Positions 44,167 to 52,725 of a stretch of 64,000 bases of DNA are shown one piece after another. The notes beneath the pieces are model-generated. The model searched no databases. It saw nothing but the letters and a program-made list of their open reading frames with translations, and was not told the origin of the DNA. Within the stretch, counting starts at the first letter, position 1. Each line of letters begins with the position of its first letter. Source of the DNA: Streptomyces sp. ISL-98 (GTDB lineage: Bacteria; Actinomycetota; Actinomycetes; Streptomycetales; Streptomycetaceae); assembly GCF_018614055.1 (NCBI RefSeq), contig NZ_JAGGPB010000006.1, positions 1 through 64,000 of the forward strand, read 5' to 3'. A program made the translations under genes and the position numbers.

Positions 44167-45944
44167 TCGGCGTGGCGCCACCGGCGTACGACCCGGCCGC
44201 ACCGGAGTCGGCGACGACCCTGCCCGTCGGCAGTCCCGCGACCGTGCGGACCTATGTGGGCGAGCTGATGAGGCGTCACCGCAAGGCATTCGCGGTGCTC
44301 GTGTCGTTCAACGCGATCGCGGTCGTCGCCTCGATGGCGGGCCCGTACCTGCTGGGCTCGCTCGTCGAGGACCTGGCGACCGGGGTGCGCGAGCTCCGTC
44401 TGGAGCGCATTGTGGCGGTGTTCACGATCGCCCTCGTCGTCCAGACCGTCTTCACCCGGCAGATGCGGCTGCGCGCCGCGATGCTCGGCGAGGAGATGCT
44501 GGCCGACCTGCGTGAGGACTTCCTCGTACGCTCCGTCGGCCTGCCGCCGGGTGTACTGGAGCGGGCCGGCACCGGCGATCTGCTGTCGCGCATCACCACC
44601 GACATCGACCGGCTGGCGAACGCGATGCGCGAGGCCGTGCCGCAGCTCGCCATCGGTGTGGTGTGGGCCGGGCTGCTGATCGGCGGCCTCGTCGTCACCG
44701 CGCCGCCGCTGGCCCTGGCCGTCCTGGTGGCTGTGCCCGTGCTGGTCATCGGCTGCCGCTGGTACTTCAGGCGGGCCCCTTCGGCGTACCGCTCCGAGGC
44801 GGCGGGCTATGCGGGGGTCGCGGCGATGCTGGCCGAGACGGTCGACGCGGGCCGGACGATCGAGGCGCACCGCCTCGGCGGCCGCCGGGTGGCGCTGTCC
44901 GAGCAGCGGGTCAGGGAGTGGACGGCATGGGAGCGGTACACGCTGTGGCTGCGGTCCGTGCTCTTCCCCGTCATCAACGTCACGCACATCACGATCCTGT
45001 GCTCCGTGGTGCTGATCGGCGGTGTCTTCGTACTGGAGGGCTGGATCAACGTCGGCCAGCTGACGACGGGCGCCCTGCTGGCGCAGATGCTGGTGGACCC
45101 CGTCAACCTCATCCTGCGCTGGTACGACGAGCTCCAGGTGGCCCAGGTTTCGCTGGCCCGCCTCGTCGGCGTACGGGAGATCGAGCCGGACGCCGGAGAC
45201 ACGCGCGTCGCGCCCGACGGGCGTACGGTGCGGGCCGACGCCGTGCACTTCGGGTACCGGGCGGACGTCGACGTACTGCACAAGGTGACCCTGGACGTCG
45301 CACCCGGAACGCGGCTCGCCCTGGTGGGCCCTTCGGGTGCGGGCAAGTCGACGCTGGGACGGCTGCTGGCCGGGATCTACGCGCCGCGCACGGGTGAAGT
45401 GACGCTGGGCGGGGCGGAGTTGTCGCAGATGCCGGCCGAGCGGGTGCGCGAGCACGTGGCGCTGGTCAACCAGGAGCACCATGTCTTCGTGGGCTCCCTG
45501 CGCGACAACCTGCTGCTGGCCCGTACGGGTGCGGACGACGCGGAGCTGTGGGCGGCGCTGGGCGCGGTGGACGCGGACGGCTGGGCGCGGGCGCTGGACG
45601 ACGGCCTCGACACCGAGGTCGGCTCGGGCGGCCATGCGCTCACTCCGGCACAGGCACAGCAGATCGCGCTGGCCCGGCTGGTGCTGGCCGACCCGCACAC
45701 GCTGGTCCTGGACGAGGCGACGTCGCTGCTCGACCCGCGGGCCGCGCGTCATCTGGAGCGGTCGCTGGCGCGGGTGCTCGACGGCCGTACGGTCGTGGCG
45801 ATCGCGCACCGGCTGCACACCGCGCACGACGCGGATGTGATCGCGGTGGTCGAGGGAGGCCGGATCAGCGAGCTGGGCAGCCACGACGACCTGGTGGCGG
45901 CGGAGGGCGCGTACGCGGCGCTCTGGCGGTCCTGGCACGGATAG
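44163..45944 (+). CDS. ABC exporter partner subunit with degenerate signature motif
   Basis: The 593-residue protein has six helices, an intact Walker A (GPSGAGKS), Walker B (TLVLDEATSLLD) and H-loop (IAHRLH). The signature motif is LTPAQAQQ instead of LSGGQ. In the dimer, this degenerate signature faces the degenerate Walker A of the upstream subunit, while the other site has canonical motifs from both chains. It is translationally coupled by an ATGA overlap. Confidence 0.92.
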   Translation: MIGVAPPAYDPAAPESATTLPVGSPATVRTYVGELMRRHRKAFAVLVSFNAIAVVASMAGPYLLGSLVEDLATGVRELRLERIVAVFTIALVVQTVFTRQMRLRAAMLGEEMLADLREDFLVRSVGLPPGVLERAGTGDLLSRITTDIDRLANAMREAVPQLAIGVVWAGLLIGGLVVTAPPLALAVLVAVPVLVIGCRWYFRRAPSAYRSEAAGYAGVAAMLAETVDAGRTIEAHRLGGRRVALSEQRVREWTAWERYTLWLRSVLFPVINVTHITILCSVVLIGGVFVLEGWINVGQLTTGALLAQMLVDPVNLILRWYDELQVAQVSLARLVGVREIEPDAGDTRVAPDGRTVRADAVHFGYRADVDVLHKVTLDVAPGTRLALVGPSGAGKSTLGRLLAGIYAPRTGEVTLGGAELSQMPAERVREHVALVNQEHHVFVGSLRDNLLLARTGADDAELWAALGAVDADGWARALDDGLDTEVGSGGHALTPAQAQQIALARLVLADPHTLVLDEATSLLDPRAARHLERSLARVLDGRTVVAIAHRLHTAHDADVIAVVEGGRISELGSHDDLVAAEGAYAALWRSWHG

Positions 45945-45974
45945 CGATTGCCGGGTGGGCGGCGCGTCATCCCG

Positions 45975-46007
45975 TAACCGAAAGAGATCGGCCATTACTT
46001 TCGGTAA
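45975..46007. promoter_or_regulatory. Inverted repeat upstream of the ferritin-like gene
   Basis: TAACCGAAAG (45975-45984) and CTTTCGGTAA (45998-46007) pair with one mismatch, 13 bases apart, 51 bases before the ferritin-like start. It may be an operator for an unidentified regulator or a weak hairpin after the ABC operon. Confidence 0.5.
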
Positions 46008-46058
46008 TCACGATGGCCGTCGTCGCCCGCCCCGCCGCCGAAGTGAACGGAGTCCGCC

Positions 46059-47075
46059 GTGACCACCACCCTGGAACCGACGTCGATCGTTGAACTGCTC
46101 GACGTTCCGCCGGAGAAGAGAGGCCTCAAATGGATCCACGAGAGCCTCCAGACCGCCGTCACTCTCGAACTGTCCACTCTCCCGCCGTACCTCTGCGCCT
46201 GGTGGTCGGTCAAAGACCCCAATGAAGAGGCTGCGCAGATCATCAGAAGCATCGTCTTCGACGAGATGTTCCACATGGGTCTCGCGTGCAACATGCTGGC
46301 CTCGATCGGTGGCATTCCGCAGATCCTCACCGCCGCCAAATCCCTCAAATACCCCGGCGAACTTCCTGGACGCGTACGTCCGGGGCTCGAGGTGTACCTC
46401 TCCAGGCTCAATCAGGACTCCGCGAAGATGTTCATGGCGATCGAGAAGCCCGAGCATCCCCTCGCCGAGTTCGACAGCGCGCCGACGATCGGCAAGTTCT
46501 ACGACGGGATCCGGGACGCGTTCATGAGCCTCCCGTCCGAACCGCAGATCGACACCCGGCGGCAGATGAAGGGGAACGTCGGCGACAACAAGCTCACGAT
46601 TCTCAAGAATCGCGAGGACATTGTGCGCGCGATCAACGTGATCAAAGAGCAGGGCGAAGGCACCGACAAGATGCCGAACGACCCCCACATCGCGGGCGAA
46701 TTGGCGCATTACTACAAGTTCGGAGAGATCGCCTACAACAAGCGGCTCAGACTGGTCCAGCGCGACCCGGACAAGTGGGAATTCAAGGGCGGCTACGTCA
46801 AGGACCCCGACATGTACTTCATGGCCAAGATGGAGAAGCGCCCCTGGCCCATCCGCAGCCCGAAGGCAGATCCGCTCCTCATGGCATTCAACAAGACGTA
46901 CACCGAGACGCTCCGGCTCCTGGAAAAGGCATGGGCGGACGGAGACGAGACGGCATTCGGCGAGTCGTTCCTGGCGATGAAGGCCATGCGGAAGATCGCG
47001 GTGGATCTGATGCAGATCAAGCGTCCGGACGGCGAGGACATCGCCACGTACGGCCCCGAGTTCCTCGTCGTCTGA
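46059..47075 (+). CDS. Ferritin-like domain protein (iminophenyl-pyruvate dimer synthase/VioB-like fold)
   Basis: The 338-residue protein has a four-helix ferritin-like pattern: TLELSTLPPYLCAWW, the ExxH motif in FDEMFHMGLACNML and HYYKFGEIAYNKRL, which would supply carboxylate and His ligands for a di-iron site. The same fold occurs in VioB/RebD-type enzymes, but here it stands alone without a pigment cluster. GTG 46059. Likely an oxidative or metal-related enzyme; substrate unknown. Confidence 0.8.
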   Translation: MTTTLEPTSIVELLDVPPEKRGLKWIHESLQTAVTLELSTLPPYLCAWWSVKDPNEEAAQIIRSIVFDEMFHMGLACNMLASIGGIPQILTAAKSLKYPGELPGRVRPGLEVYLSRLNQDSAKMFMAIEKPEHPLAEFDSAPTIGKFYDGIRDAFMSLPSEPQIDTRRQMKGNVGDNKLTILKNREDIVRAINVIKEQGEGTDKMPNDPHIAGELAHYYKFGEIAYNKRLRLVQRDPDKWEFKGGYVKDPDMYFMAKMEKRPWPIRSPKADPLLMAFNKTYTETLRLLEKAWADGDETAFGESFLAMKAMRKIAVDLMQIKRPDGEDIATYGPEFLVV

Positions 47076-47118
47076 TTCCTCGTCGTCCGATTCACCGCCC
47101 CACTCTCCGTGAGGACGC

Positions 47119-47144
47119 GGCGCCGGGCCCGAGGGCCCGGCGCC
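47119..47144. terminator. GC-rich terminator hairpin between convergent genes
   Basis: A 12-base-pair perfect stem (47119-47130 with 47133-47144) stands between the 3' ends of the ferritin-like gene and the YdjM-like gene. Confidence 0.82.
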
Positions 47145-47147
47145 GGA

Positions 47148-47939
47148 TCAGATGAAGTTCAGCGCCGCCGCGCCGCCCACTCCCCCGAGCAGCATGAACA
47201 CCGGCATCAGCACCTTCAGCTCCACCCAGCTCCCGGCGCGGAAGCGGATCGCCTTCGGCGGGCCGATCGGGTACCAGCGCTTGCGGCCCACCGGGATCGG
47301 CCACAGGATCGGGCAGCCCGAGACGGTGAGCGCGTCGCCGATGTCGTGCACCAGGGCGCCGAGGACGATCGGCAGGCCGAGCCACAGGTACTCCTGGCCG
47401 TCACCGGTGAAGAGCCAGTCGGCGCCGTTGCCCGGTTTGTCCAGTACGCCCGCCAGGATCCACGCACTGGTCGCGCCGAGGAGCCACACCAGGACGTCGC
47501 TGGACACCCGGGCGGCCCGCCACAGCAGGCCCTCCACCGCCAGGACGAGGTGGATGAAGAGGAGCACGAGGACGGCCCAGCGCCCGCCGGTGTACGCCAC
47601 GGCGGATGCGCCGGCGCCGATCATGACCGCCCACAGCCAGGTGTGGGTGAGGGTGCGGTGGCCGCCGGTCCTGCGGGCGTCGCCGGGCTTTTTCGTCGCC
47701 TTGTAGACGGCGTACGACAGCTTGTCGACGATCTCGCACAGGCCCTTCGATACGGGGCCGAAGGCGCGCGAGATGGTCGCGGACTTGTGGTCGAGGTCGG
47801 GTGCGAGCGCCGCGCCCGCGCAGATCAGCGCTCCGACGACGAGTACGGGCCAGGGCATCGGATGGCCCGCGGCGGCCGCCGCCGCCCCCACCCCCAGCCA
47901 GGCCGCTGCTCCTGACAGTGAGTGTGCCGGTCCCATCAT
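47148..47939 (-). CDS. YdjM-like membrane-bound metal-dependent hydrolase family protein
   Basis: The 263-residue protein has several membrane helices and the family motif of conserved His and Asp residues: HSLSG at the start, APDLDHK and HRTLTHTW. This matches the LexA-binding inner-membrane hydrolase family (PF04307 type), of unclear activity. Start is the first of two ATGs at 47939, with GGGAACA upstream. It is divergent from the helicase gene. Confidence 0.85.
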   Translation of the reverse strand: MMGPAHSLSGAAAWLGVGAAAAAAGHPMPWPVLVVGALICAGAALAPDLDHKSATISRAFGPVSKGLCEIVDKLSYAVYKATKKPGDARRTGGHRTLTHTWLWAVMIGAGASAVAYTGGRWAVLVLLFIHLVLAVEGLLWRAARVSSDVLVWLLGATSAWILAGVLDKPGNGADWLFTGDGQEYLWLGLPIVLGALVHDIGDALTVSGCPILWPIPVGRKRWYPIGPPKAIRFRAGSWVELKVLMPVFMLLGGVGGAAALNFI

Positions 47940-48060
47940 GATTGTTCCCGCCCCATTTGCTCTTGTGCTGTGGCCCAGTTGACACGGCAGCGTATCGCCC
48001 GTGATCTTCGTACGGCCGTCCGGTTCCCTCTTGAAGGGGGAAGCCAGGCAAGATGGGGGT

Positions 48061-50574
48061 GTGACCCTTATCGATCAGCTGCCTCCGTCCGCCGACCCCG
48101 ATGCCCTCTTCGAGGCTTTCTCCGCATGGGCCGAGGGCCAGGGCATCAGCCTCTACCCCGCCCAGGAGGAGGCACTGATCGAGGTGGTCTCGGGTGCGAA
48201 TGTGATCTTGTCCACCCCCACTGGCTCCGGAAAGAGCCTGGTCGCGGCGGGTGCGCACTTCACCGCGCTGGCTCAGGACAAGGTCACCTTCTACACCGCG
48301 CCGATCAAGGCGCTGGTCTCGGAGAAGTTCTTCGACCTGTGCAAGCTCTTCGGCACGGAGAACGTCGGGATGCTGACGGGCGACGCGTCCGTCAACGCCG
48401 ACGCCCCGGTCATCTGCTGCACCGCCGAGGTGCTGGCCTCCATCGCGCTGCGCGACGGAAAGCACGCCGACATCGGCCAGGTCGTGATGGACGAGTTCCA
48501 CTTCTATGCGGAACAGGACCGCGGCTGGGCCTGGCAGATTCCGCTGCTCGAACTTCCGCAGGCGCAGTTCGTCCTCATGTCGGCAACGCTCGGCGACGTC
48601 GCGATGTTCGAGAAGGACCTCACTCGGCGTACGGGCCGCCCGACGTCGGTCGTGCGCTCCGCGACCCGTCCGGTCCCGCTGTCGTACGAGTACCGCCTCA
48701 CTCCCATCACGGAGACGCTGACCGAGCTCCTGGAGACCAAGCAGGCACCGGTCTACATCGTCCACTTCACGCAGGCGGCGGCCGTCGAGCGGGCGCAGTC
48801 GCTGATGAGCATCAACATGTGCTCGCGCGAGGAGAAGGACCAGATCGCCGACCTGATCGGCAGCTTCCGCTTCACCACGAAGTTCGGCAAGAACCTCTCG
48901 CGGTACGTCCGCCACGGGATCGGCGTGCACCACGCGGGCATGCTGCCCAAGTACCGCCGCCTGGTGGAAAAGCTCGCGCAGGCCGGTCTGCTGAAGGTCA
49001 TCTGCGGTACGGACACGCTCGGCGTCGGCGTCAACGTGCCCATCCGCACGGTCCTGTTCACCGCGCTGACGAAGTACGACGGCACGCGGGTACGTACGCT
49101 CCGCGCCCGGGAGTTCCACCAGATCGCGGGCCGCGCCGGCCGGGCCGGCTTCGACACGGCGGGCTTCGTCGTCGCGCAGGCGCCCGAGCACGTCGTCGAG
49201 AACGAGAAGGCACTCGCGAAGGCGGGCGACGACCCGAAGAAGCGCCGCAAGGTGGTCCGCAAGAAGGCACCGGAGGGCTTCGTCGCCTGGTCGGACACCA
49301 CCTTCGAGAAGCTCATCAAGTCCGACCCCGAGCCGCTGACTTCGCGCTTCCGGGTCACGCACACCATGCTGCTCTCGGTCATCGCACGCCCCGGCAACGC
49401 CTTCGAGGCGATGCGCCGCCTCCTGGAGGACAACCACGAGCCGCGCAAGGCGCAGCTGCGGCACATCCGCAGGGCCATCGCCATCTACCGCTCGCTGCTC
49501 GGCGGCGGTGTCGTCGAGCAGCTGAAGACGCCGGACGCCGAGGGCCGGATCGTGCGGCTGACGGTCGATCTGCAGCAGGACTTCGCGCTCAACCAGCCGC
49601 TGTCGACGTTCGCGCTGGCCGCGTTCGATCTGCTGGACCCGGATTCTCCGTCGTACGCCCTGGACATGGTGTCCGTGGTCGAGTCCACGCTCGACGACCC
49701 GCGCCAGATCCTCGCCGCCCAGCAGAACAAGGCGCGCGGCGAGGCCGTCGGCCAGATGAAGGCGGACGGCGTCGAGTACGAGGAGCGGATGGAGCGGCTC
49801 CAGGACGTCATGTATCCGAAGCCGCTGGACGAGCTGCTGTGGCACGCGTACAACGTCTACCGCAAGAGCCACCCGTGGGTCGGTGACCACCCGGTGTCAC
49901 CGAAGTCCGTGATCCGCGACATGTACGAGCGGGCCATGACCTTCGCCGAGTTCACCTCGCACTACGAACTCGCCCGCACCGAGGGCATTGTGCTGCGCTA
50001 CCTCGCGGGCGCGTACAAGGCTCTTGAGCACACCATCCCCGACGACCTCAAGTCGGAGGACCTCGAAGACCTCATCGCCTGGCTCGGCGAGCTGGTCCGC
50101 CAGGTCGACTCCAGCCTCCTCGACGAGTGGGAGCAGCTCGCCAACCCCGAGGTGGAGACGGCCGAGCAGGCGCAGGAGCGCGCCGACCAGGTCAAGCCGG
50201 TCACGGCCAACTCGCGGGCCTTCCGGGTGCTCGTACGCAACGCCATGTTCCGCCGGGTCGAGCTGGCGGCTCTGGACCACGTCCGCGAGCTGGGCGAGAT
50301 GGACGGCGAGTCCGGCTGGGACGAGGACGCGTGGGGCGAGGCCATGGACGCGTACTGGGACGAGTACGAGGACCTGGGCACCGGGCCGGACGCGCGCGGG
50401 CCCAAGCTGCTGATGATCGAGGAGGACGCCGAGCACGGCCTGTGGCGCGTCCGCCAGACGTTCGCCGACCCGAACGGCGACCATGACTGGGGTATCAGTG
50501 CCGAGGTCGATCTCGCGGCCTCCGACGAGGAGGGGCGGGCGGTCGTCCGCGTCACCTCTGTCGGTCAGCTCTAG
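48061..50574 (+). CDS. DEAD/DEAH-box (Ski2-like) helicase, DUF3516 type
   Basis: The 837-residue protein has Walker A STPTGSGKS, motif II MDEFHFY, SATLGD (motif III), a second RecA domain (HHAGMLPKYRRLVE, GTDTLGVGVN, QIAGRAGRAG) and a long C-terminal part typical of actinobacterial DUF3516 helicases. It probably acts on structured RNA or DNA. GTG 48061 starts just after a G-run; an upstream frame extension is unlikely to be translated. Confidence 0.93.
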   Translation: MTLIDQLPPSADPDALFEAFSAWAEGQGISLYPAQEEALIEVVSGANVILSTPTGSGKSLVAAGAHFTALAQDKVTFYTAPIKALVSEKFFDLCKLFGTENVGMLTGDASVNADAPVICCTAEVLASIALRDGKHADIGQVVMDEFHFYAEQDRGWAWQIPLLELPQAQFVLMSATLGDVAMFEKDLTRRTGRPTSVVRSATRPVPLSYEYRLTPITETLTELLETKQAPVYIVHFTQAAAVERAQSLMSINMCSREEKDQIADLIGSFRFTTKFGKNLSRYVRHGIGVHHAGMLPKYRRLVEKLAQAGLLKVICGTDTLGVGVNVPIRTVLFTALTKYDGTRVRTLRAREFHQIAGRAGRAGFDTAGFVVAQAPEHVVENEKALAKAGDDPKKRRKVVRKKAPEGFVAWSDTTFEKLIKSDPEPLTSRFRVTHTMLLSVIARPGNAFEAMRRLLEDNHEPRKAQLRHIRRAIAIYRSLLGGGVVEQLKTPDAEGRIVRLTVDLQQDFALNQPLSTFALAAFDLLDPDSPSYALDMVSVVESTLDDPRQILAAQQNKARGEAVGQMKADGVEYEERMERLQDVMYPKPLDELLWHAYNVYRKSHPWVGDHPVSPKSVIRDMYERAMTFAEFTSHYELARTEGIVLRYLAGAYKALEHTIPDDLKSEDLEDLIAWLGELVRQVDSSLLDEWEQLANPEVETAEQAQERADQVKPVTANSRAFRVLVRNAMFRRVELAALDHVRELGEMDGESGWDEDAWGEAMDAYWDEYEDLGTGPDARGPKLLMIEEDAEHGLWRVRQTFADPNGDHDWGISAEVDLAASDEEGRAVVRVTSVGQL

Positions 50575-50582
50575 AAGCGCCC

Positions 50583-50642
50583 GCTCTGGAAGCATCGGCA
50601 CTGGAAGCATCAGTTCTGGAAGCGTCAGCAGCAACAGCGTCT
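50583..50642. repeat. 15-bp imperfect tandem repeat, four units
   Basis: Four consecutive 15-base units with the core CTGGAAGCATC (third and fourth units diverge) fill most of the gap between the helicase stop and the tesB start, just before its AAGGAG site. Being a multiple of three without stops, the run could extend the reading frame, but no start is convincing. Confidence 0.75.
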
Positions 50643-50668
50643 GCAGTAGAACCAAGGAGAAGCGCCCG

Positions 50669-51544
50669 GTGACGACGAATCCCGCCGAACGGCTCGTTGA
50701 TCTGCTCGACCTGGAGCAGATCGAGGTCAACATCTTCCGCGGCCGCAGCCCGCAGGAGTCCCTGCAACGCGTCTTCGGCGGGCAGGTCGCCGGCCAGGCT
50801 TTGGTCGCGGCCGGCCGTACGACCGAGGGCGAGCGGCCCGTGCACTCGCTGCACGCGTACTTCCTGCGGCCGGGCCGCCCCGGTGTGCCGATCGTCTACC
50901 AGGTGGAGCGGGTGCGGGACGGGCGTTCCTTCACGACCCGCCGGGTCACGGCCGTCCAGCAGGGCCGCACGATCTTCAACCTCACCGCCTCCTTCCACCA
51001 GCCGGAGGAGGCCGCCTTCGAGCACCAGCTGCCGCCGCGCCTGGAGTTCCCGGAGCCGGATGCGCTGCCGAAGGTCGTCGACGAGATCCGCGAGCACCTC
51101 GGAACGCTGCCCGAGTCGCTGGAGCGGATGGCACGGCGCCAGCCGTTCGACATCCGGTACGTCGACCGGCTGCGCTGGACGACCGAGCAGGTCAAGGAGG
51201 CGGATCCGCGCAGCGCCGTCTGGATGCGGGCGGTCGGACCGCTGGGCGACGACCAGCTCGTTCATACGTGCGCGCTGGCGTACGCGAGCGACATGACGCT
51301 GCTCGACGCGGTCCGTATCCCGATCGAGCCGCTGTGGGGGCCGCGCAATTTCGACATCGCGTCGCTGGACCACGCGATGTGGTTCCACCGGCCGTTCCGG
51401 GCGGACGAGTGGTTCCTGTACGACCAGGAGTCCCCCATCGCGACCGGCGCCCGGGGACTGGCGCGCGGCCGCATCTACGACCGCGCGGGCAATCTGCTCG
51501 TCTCCGTGGTCCAGGAAGGTCTGTTCCGCCGGCTGCCCGCGTGA
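50669..51544 (+). CDS. tesB: Acyl-CoA thioesterase II
   Basis: The 291-residue protein has two hot-dog folds with TesB signatures: FGGQVAGQALVAA, SLHAYFLRPG, RSFTTRRVTAVQ in the N half and SLDHAMWFHRPFRADEWFLYDQ in the C half, with an Asp in the DMTLLDA segment. It hydrolyses medium and long acyl-CoAs. GTG 50669 follows AAGGAG. Confidence 0.94.
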   Translation: MTTNPAERLVDLLDLEQIEVNIFRGRSPQESLQRVFGGQVAGQALVAAGRTTEGERPVHSLHAYFLRPGRPGVPIVYQVERVRDGRSFTTRRVTAVQQGRTIFNLTASFHQPEEAAFEHQLPPRLEFPEPDALPKVVDEIREHLGTLPESLERMARRQPFDIRYVDRLRWTTEQVKEADPRSAVWMRAVGPLGDDQLVHTCALAYASDMTLLDAVRIPIEPLWGPRNFDIASLDHAMWFHRPFRADEWFLYDQESPIATGARGLARGRIYDRAGNLLVSVVQEGLFRRLPA

Positions 51545-51573
51545 GTGCGGTGGTCGCGTAGGGACGGCGGCGC

Positions 51574-52343
51574 TCACTGCCAGACGCGGATCCAGTCGAC
51601 GTACATCGTCGAGCGGTAGTCGAGCGGCGCCGTCGTCACATCGCCCTCGGCCCAGTCCAGGACCTCGTGGGAGAGGATCGGATACTCCTTCACCTGGCTG
51701 ATCAGCTTCGGGTCGGTGACGGTACGCACGATCTGGCCGTCGCACGTGAACTCCATGCGGGAGGGCGTCCAGTTGAGTCCGATGGTCTGGTAGTGCGTGG
51801 TGTGCAGCGCGGGGGCGGCGACGACCTGTGCGGACTGCTGGTGGTCGGCGCCGTAGCCGTCGTAGTGGATGGTCGCGGCGTACTTGTCGGCCTTGTACGC
51901 GCTCTCCATCAGGTCGATCTCCGCACCGTCCTCGGCGCTGCCCTTGATGGTGCCCCAGCTGTGCGTCTGGAGCCAGACGGCACCCAAGTGGCCTCGGTGG
52001 GCGGGACATGGACGCGCACTTCGAGCGTGCCGTGGGTGAAGTCGAAGATGCCGTCGGTGTCGACGCGGCCGCCCGCGTACTGATCAGTACCCAGCTTGCG
52101 CAGGTCGATGGCGAGGTTGCCGCCGTTCTCCGGTATCACGTGGACGTTGGCCGGTTTGCACCACCAGCGGATGCCGTCGGTGCGGCCGGATTCGGTGCGC
52201 TCCTGGTCGCGCACGTTCCACTTGGTGGTGTCGAGCGCCGAGCCCGTGAACTCGTCGCTGAACACCAGAGTGCGGGAGGGCCCGGACTCGGCGGTGCCGC
52301 CGAGCAGGGCGGTGACCAGCACGGCGGCCGCCAGGGGGCGCAT
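51574..52343 (-). pseudogene. GH16-family secreted glycoside hydrolase, frameshifted
   Basis: The start (ATG 52343) gives a signal peptide and a GH16 beginning (LVFSDEFTGSALDTTKWNV). The frame breaks at about 51991: one missing G in the run that should read GAGGGCCAC moves the rest into another frame. That second part contains the GH16 active site EIDLMES (ExDxxE) and ends at 51574 with DWIRVWQ. Restoring one G gives a continuous protein of about 255 residues, similar to secreted beta-glucan hydrolases. Either a recent mutation or a sequencing error. Confidence 0.85.
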
Positions 52344-52355
52344 ATCGCAATCATC

Positions 52356-52576
52356 GTGACTCCCTTGTCAGACGAGGTGCTGGCAGAAGCGGGCGCCCAG
52401 TTCGTGCTGGCCTGCTCGTACTACGACCCGAAGGCGGAGGACGCGGCGATCGCCGAACTGCTGGCGGCCGGGTGCACGGGCTGCTGCTGGTGCCCGGCCT
52501 GCACGCCTCCGACGATCCGCACGGGGTACGGACGAACTGCGGCCGGGCCGGGAAGTCCAGCCCGTCCAGCATTTGA
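52356..52576 (+). pseudogene. Short decayed coding fragment, frameshifted
   Basis: A fragment reads VTPLSDEVLAEAGAQFVLACSYYD and about 20 more residues, then continues in another frame from about 52471 (VHGLLLVPGLHASDDP) before stopping. The style recalls the ligand-binding part of a LacI-type sugar regulator. No start of a complete gene is seen. It begins within 12 bases of the GH16 start on the other strand. Confidence 0.45.
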
Positions 52577-52581
52577 GGACA

Positions 52582-52611
52582 CTCCCCCAGACTTCGTCCG
52601 GGGGGACCCCC
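52582..52611. repeat. Interspersed palindromic repeat, copy 1
   Basis: This 30-base element folds into a CCCCC/GGGGG stem with inner GAC/GTC pairing and a TTC loop. It matches 28 of 30 bases at 60754-60783; the two differing bases pair with each other (A-T here, C-G there). It lies beside decayed genes. Confidence 0.75.
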
Positions 52612-52725
52612 AAAGGCGTCCCGGGGTCTGGGGGCTTGCCCCCACGCGACGGCAGCCGCAAATGTCACAGCCGGGAAGGGGCGGGTAGGGGAACGCGCCG
52701 CAGGCGACCCGCACCGTCCCCGCGG

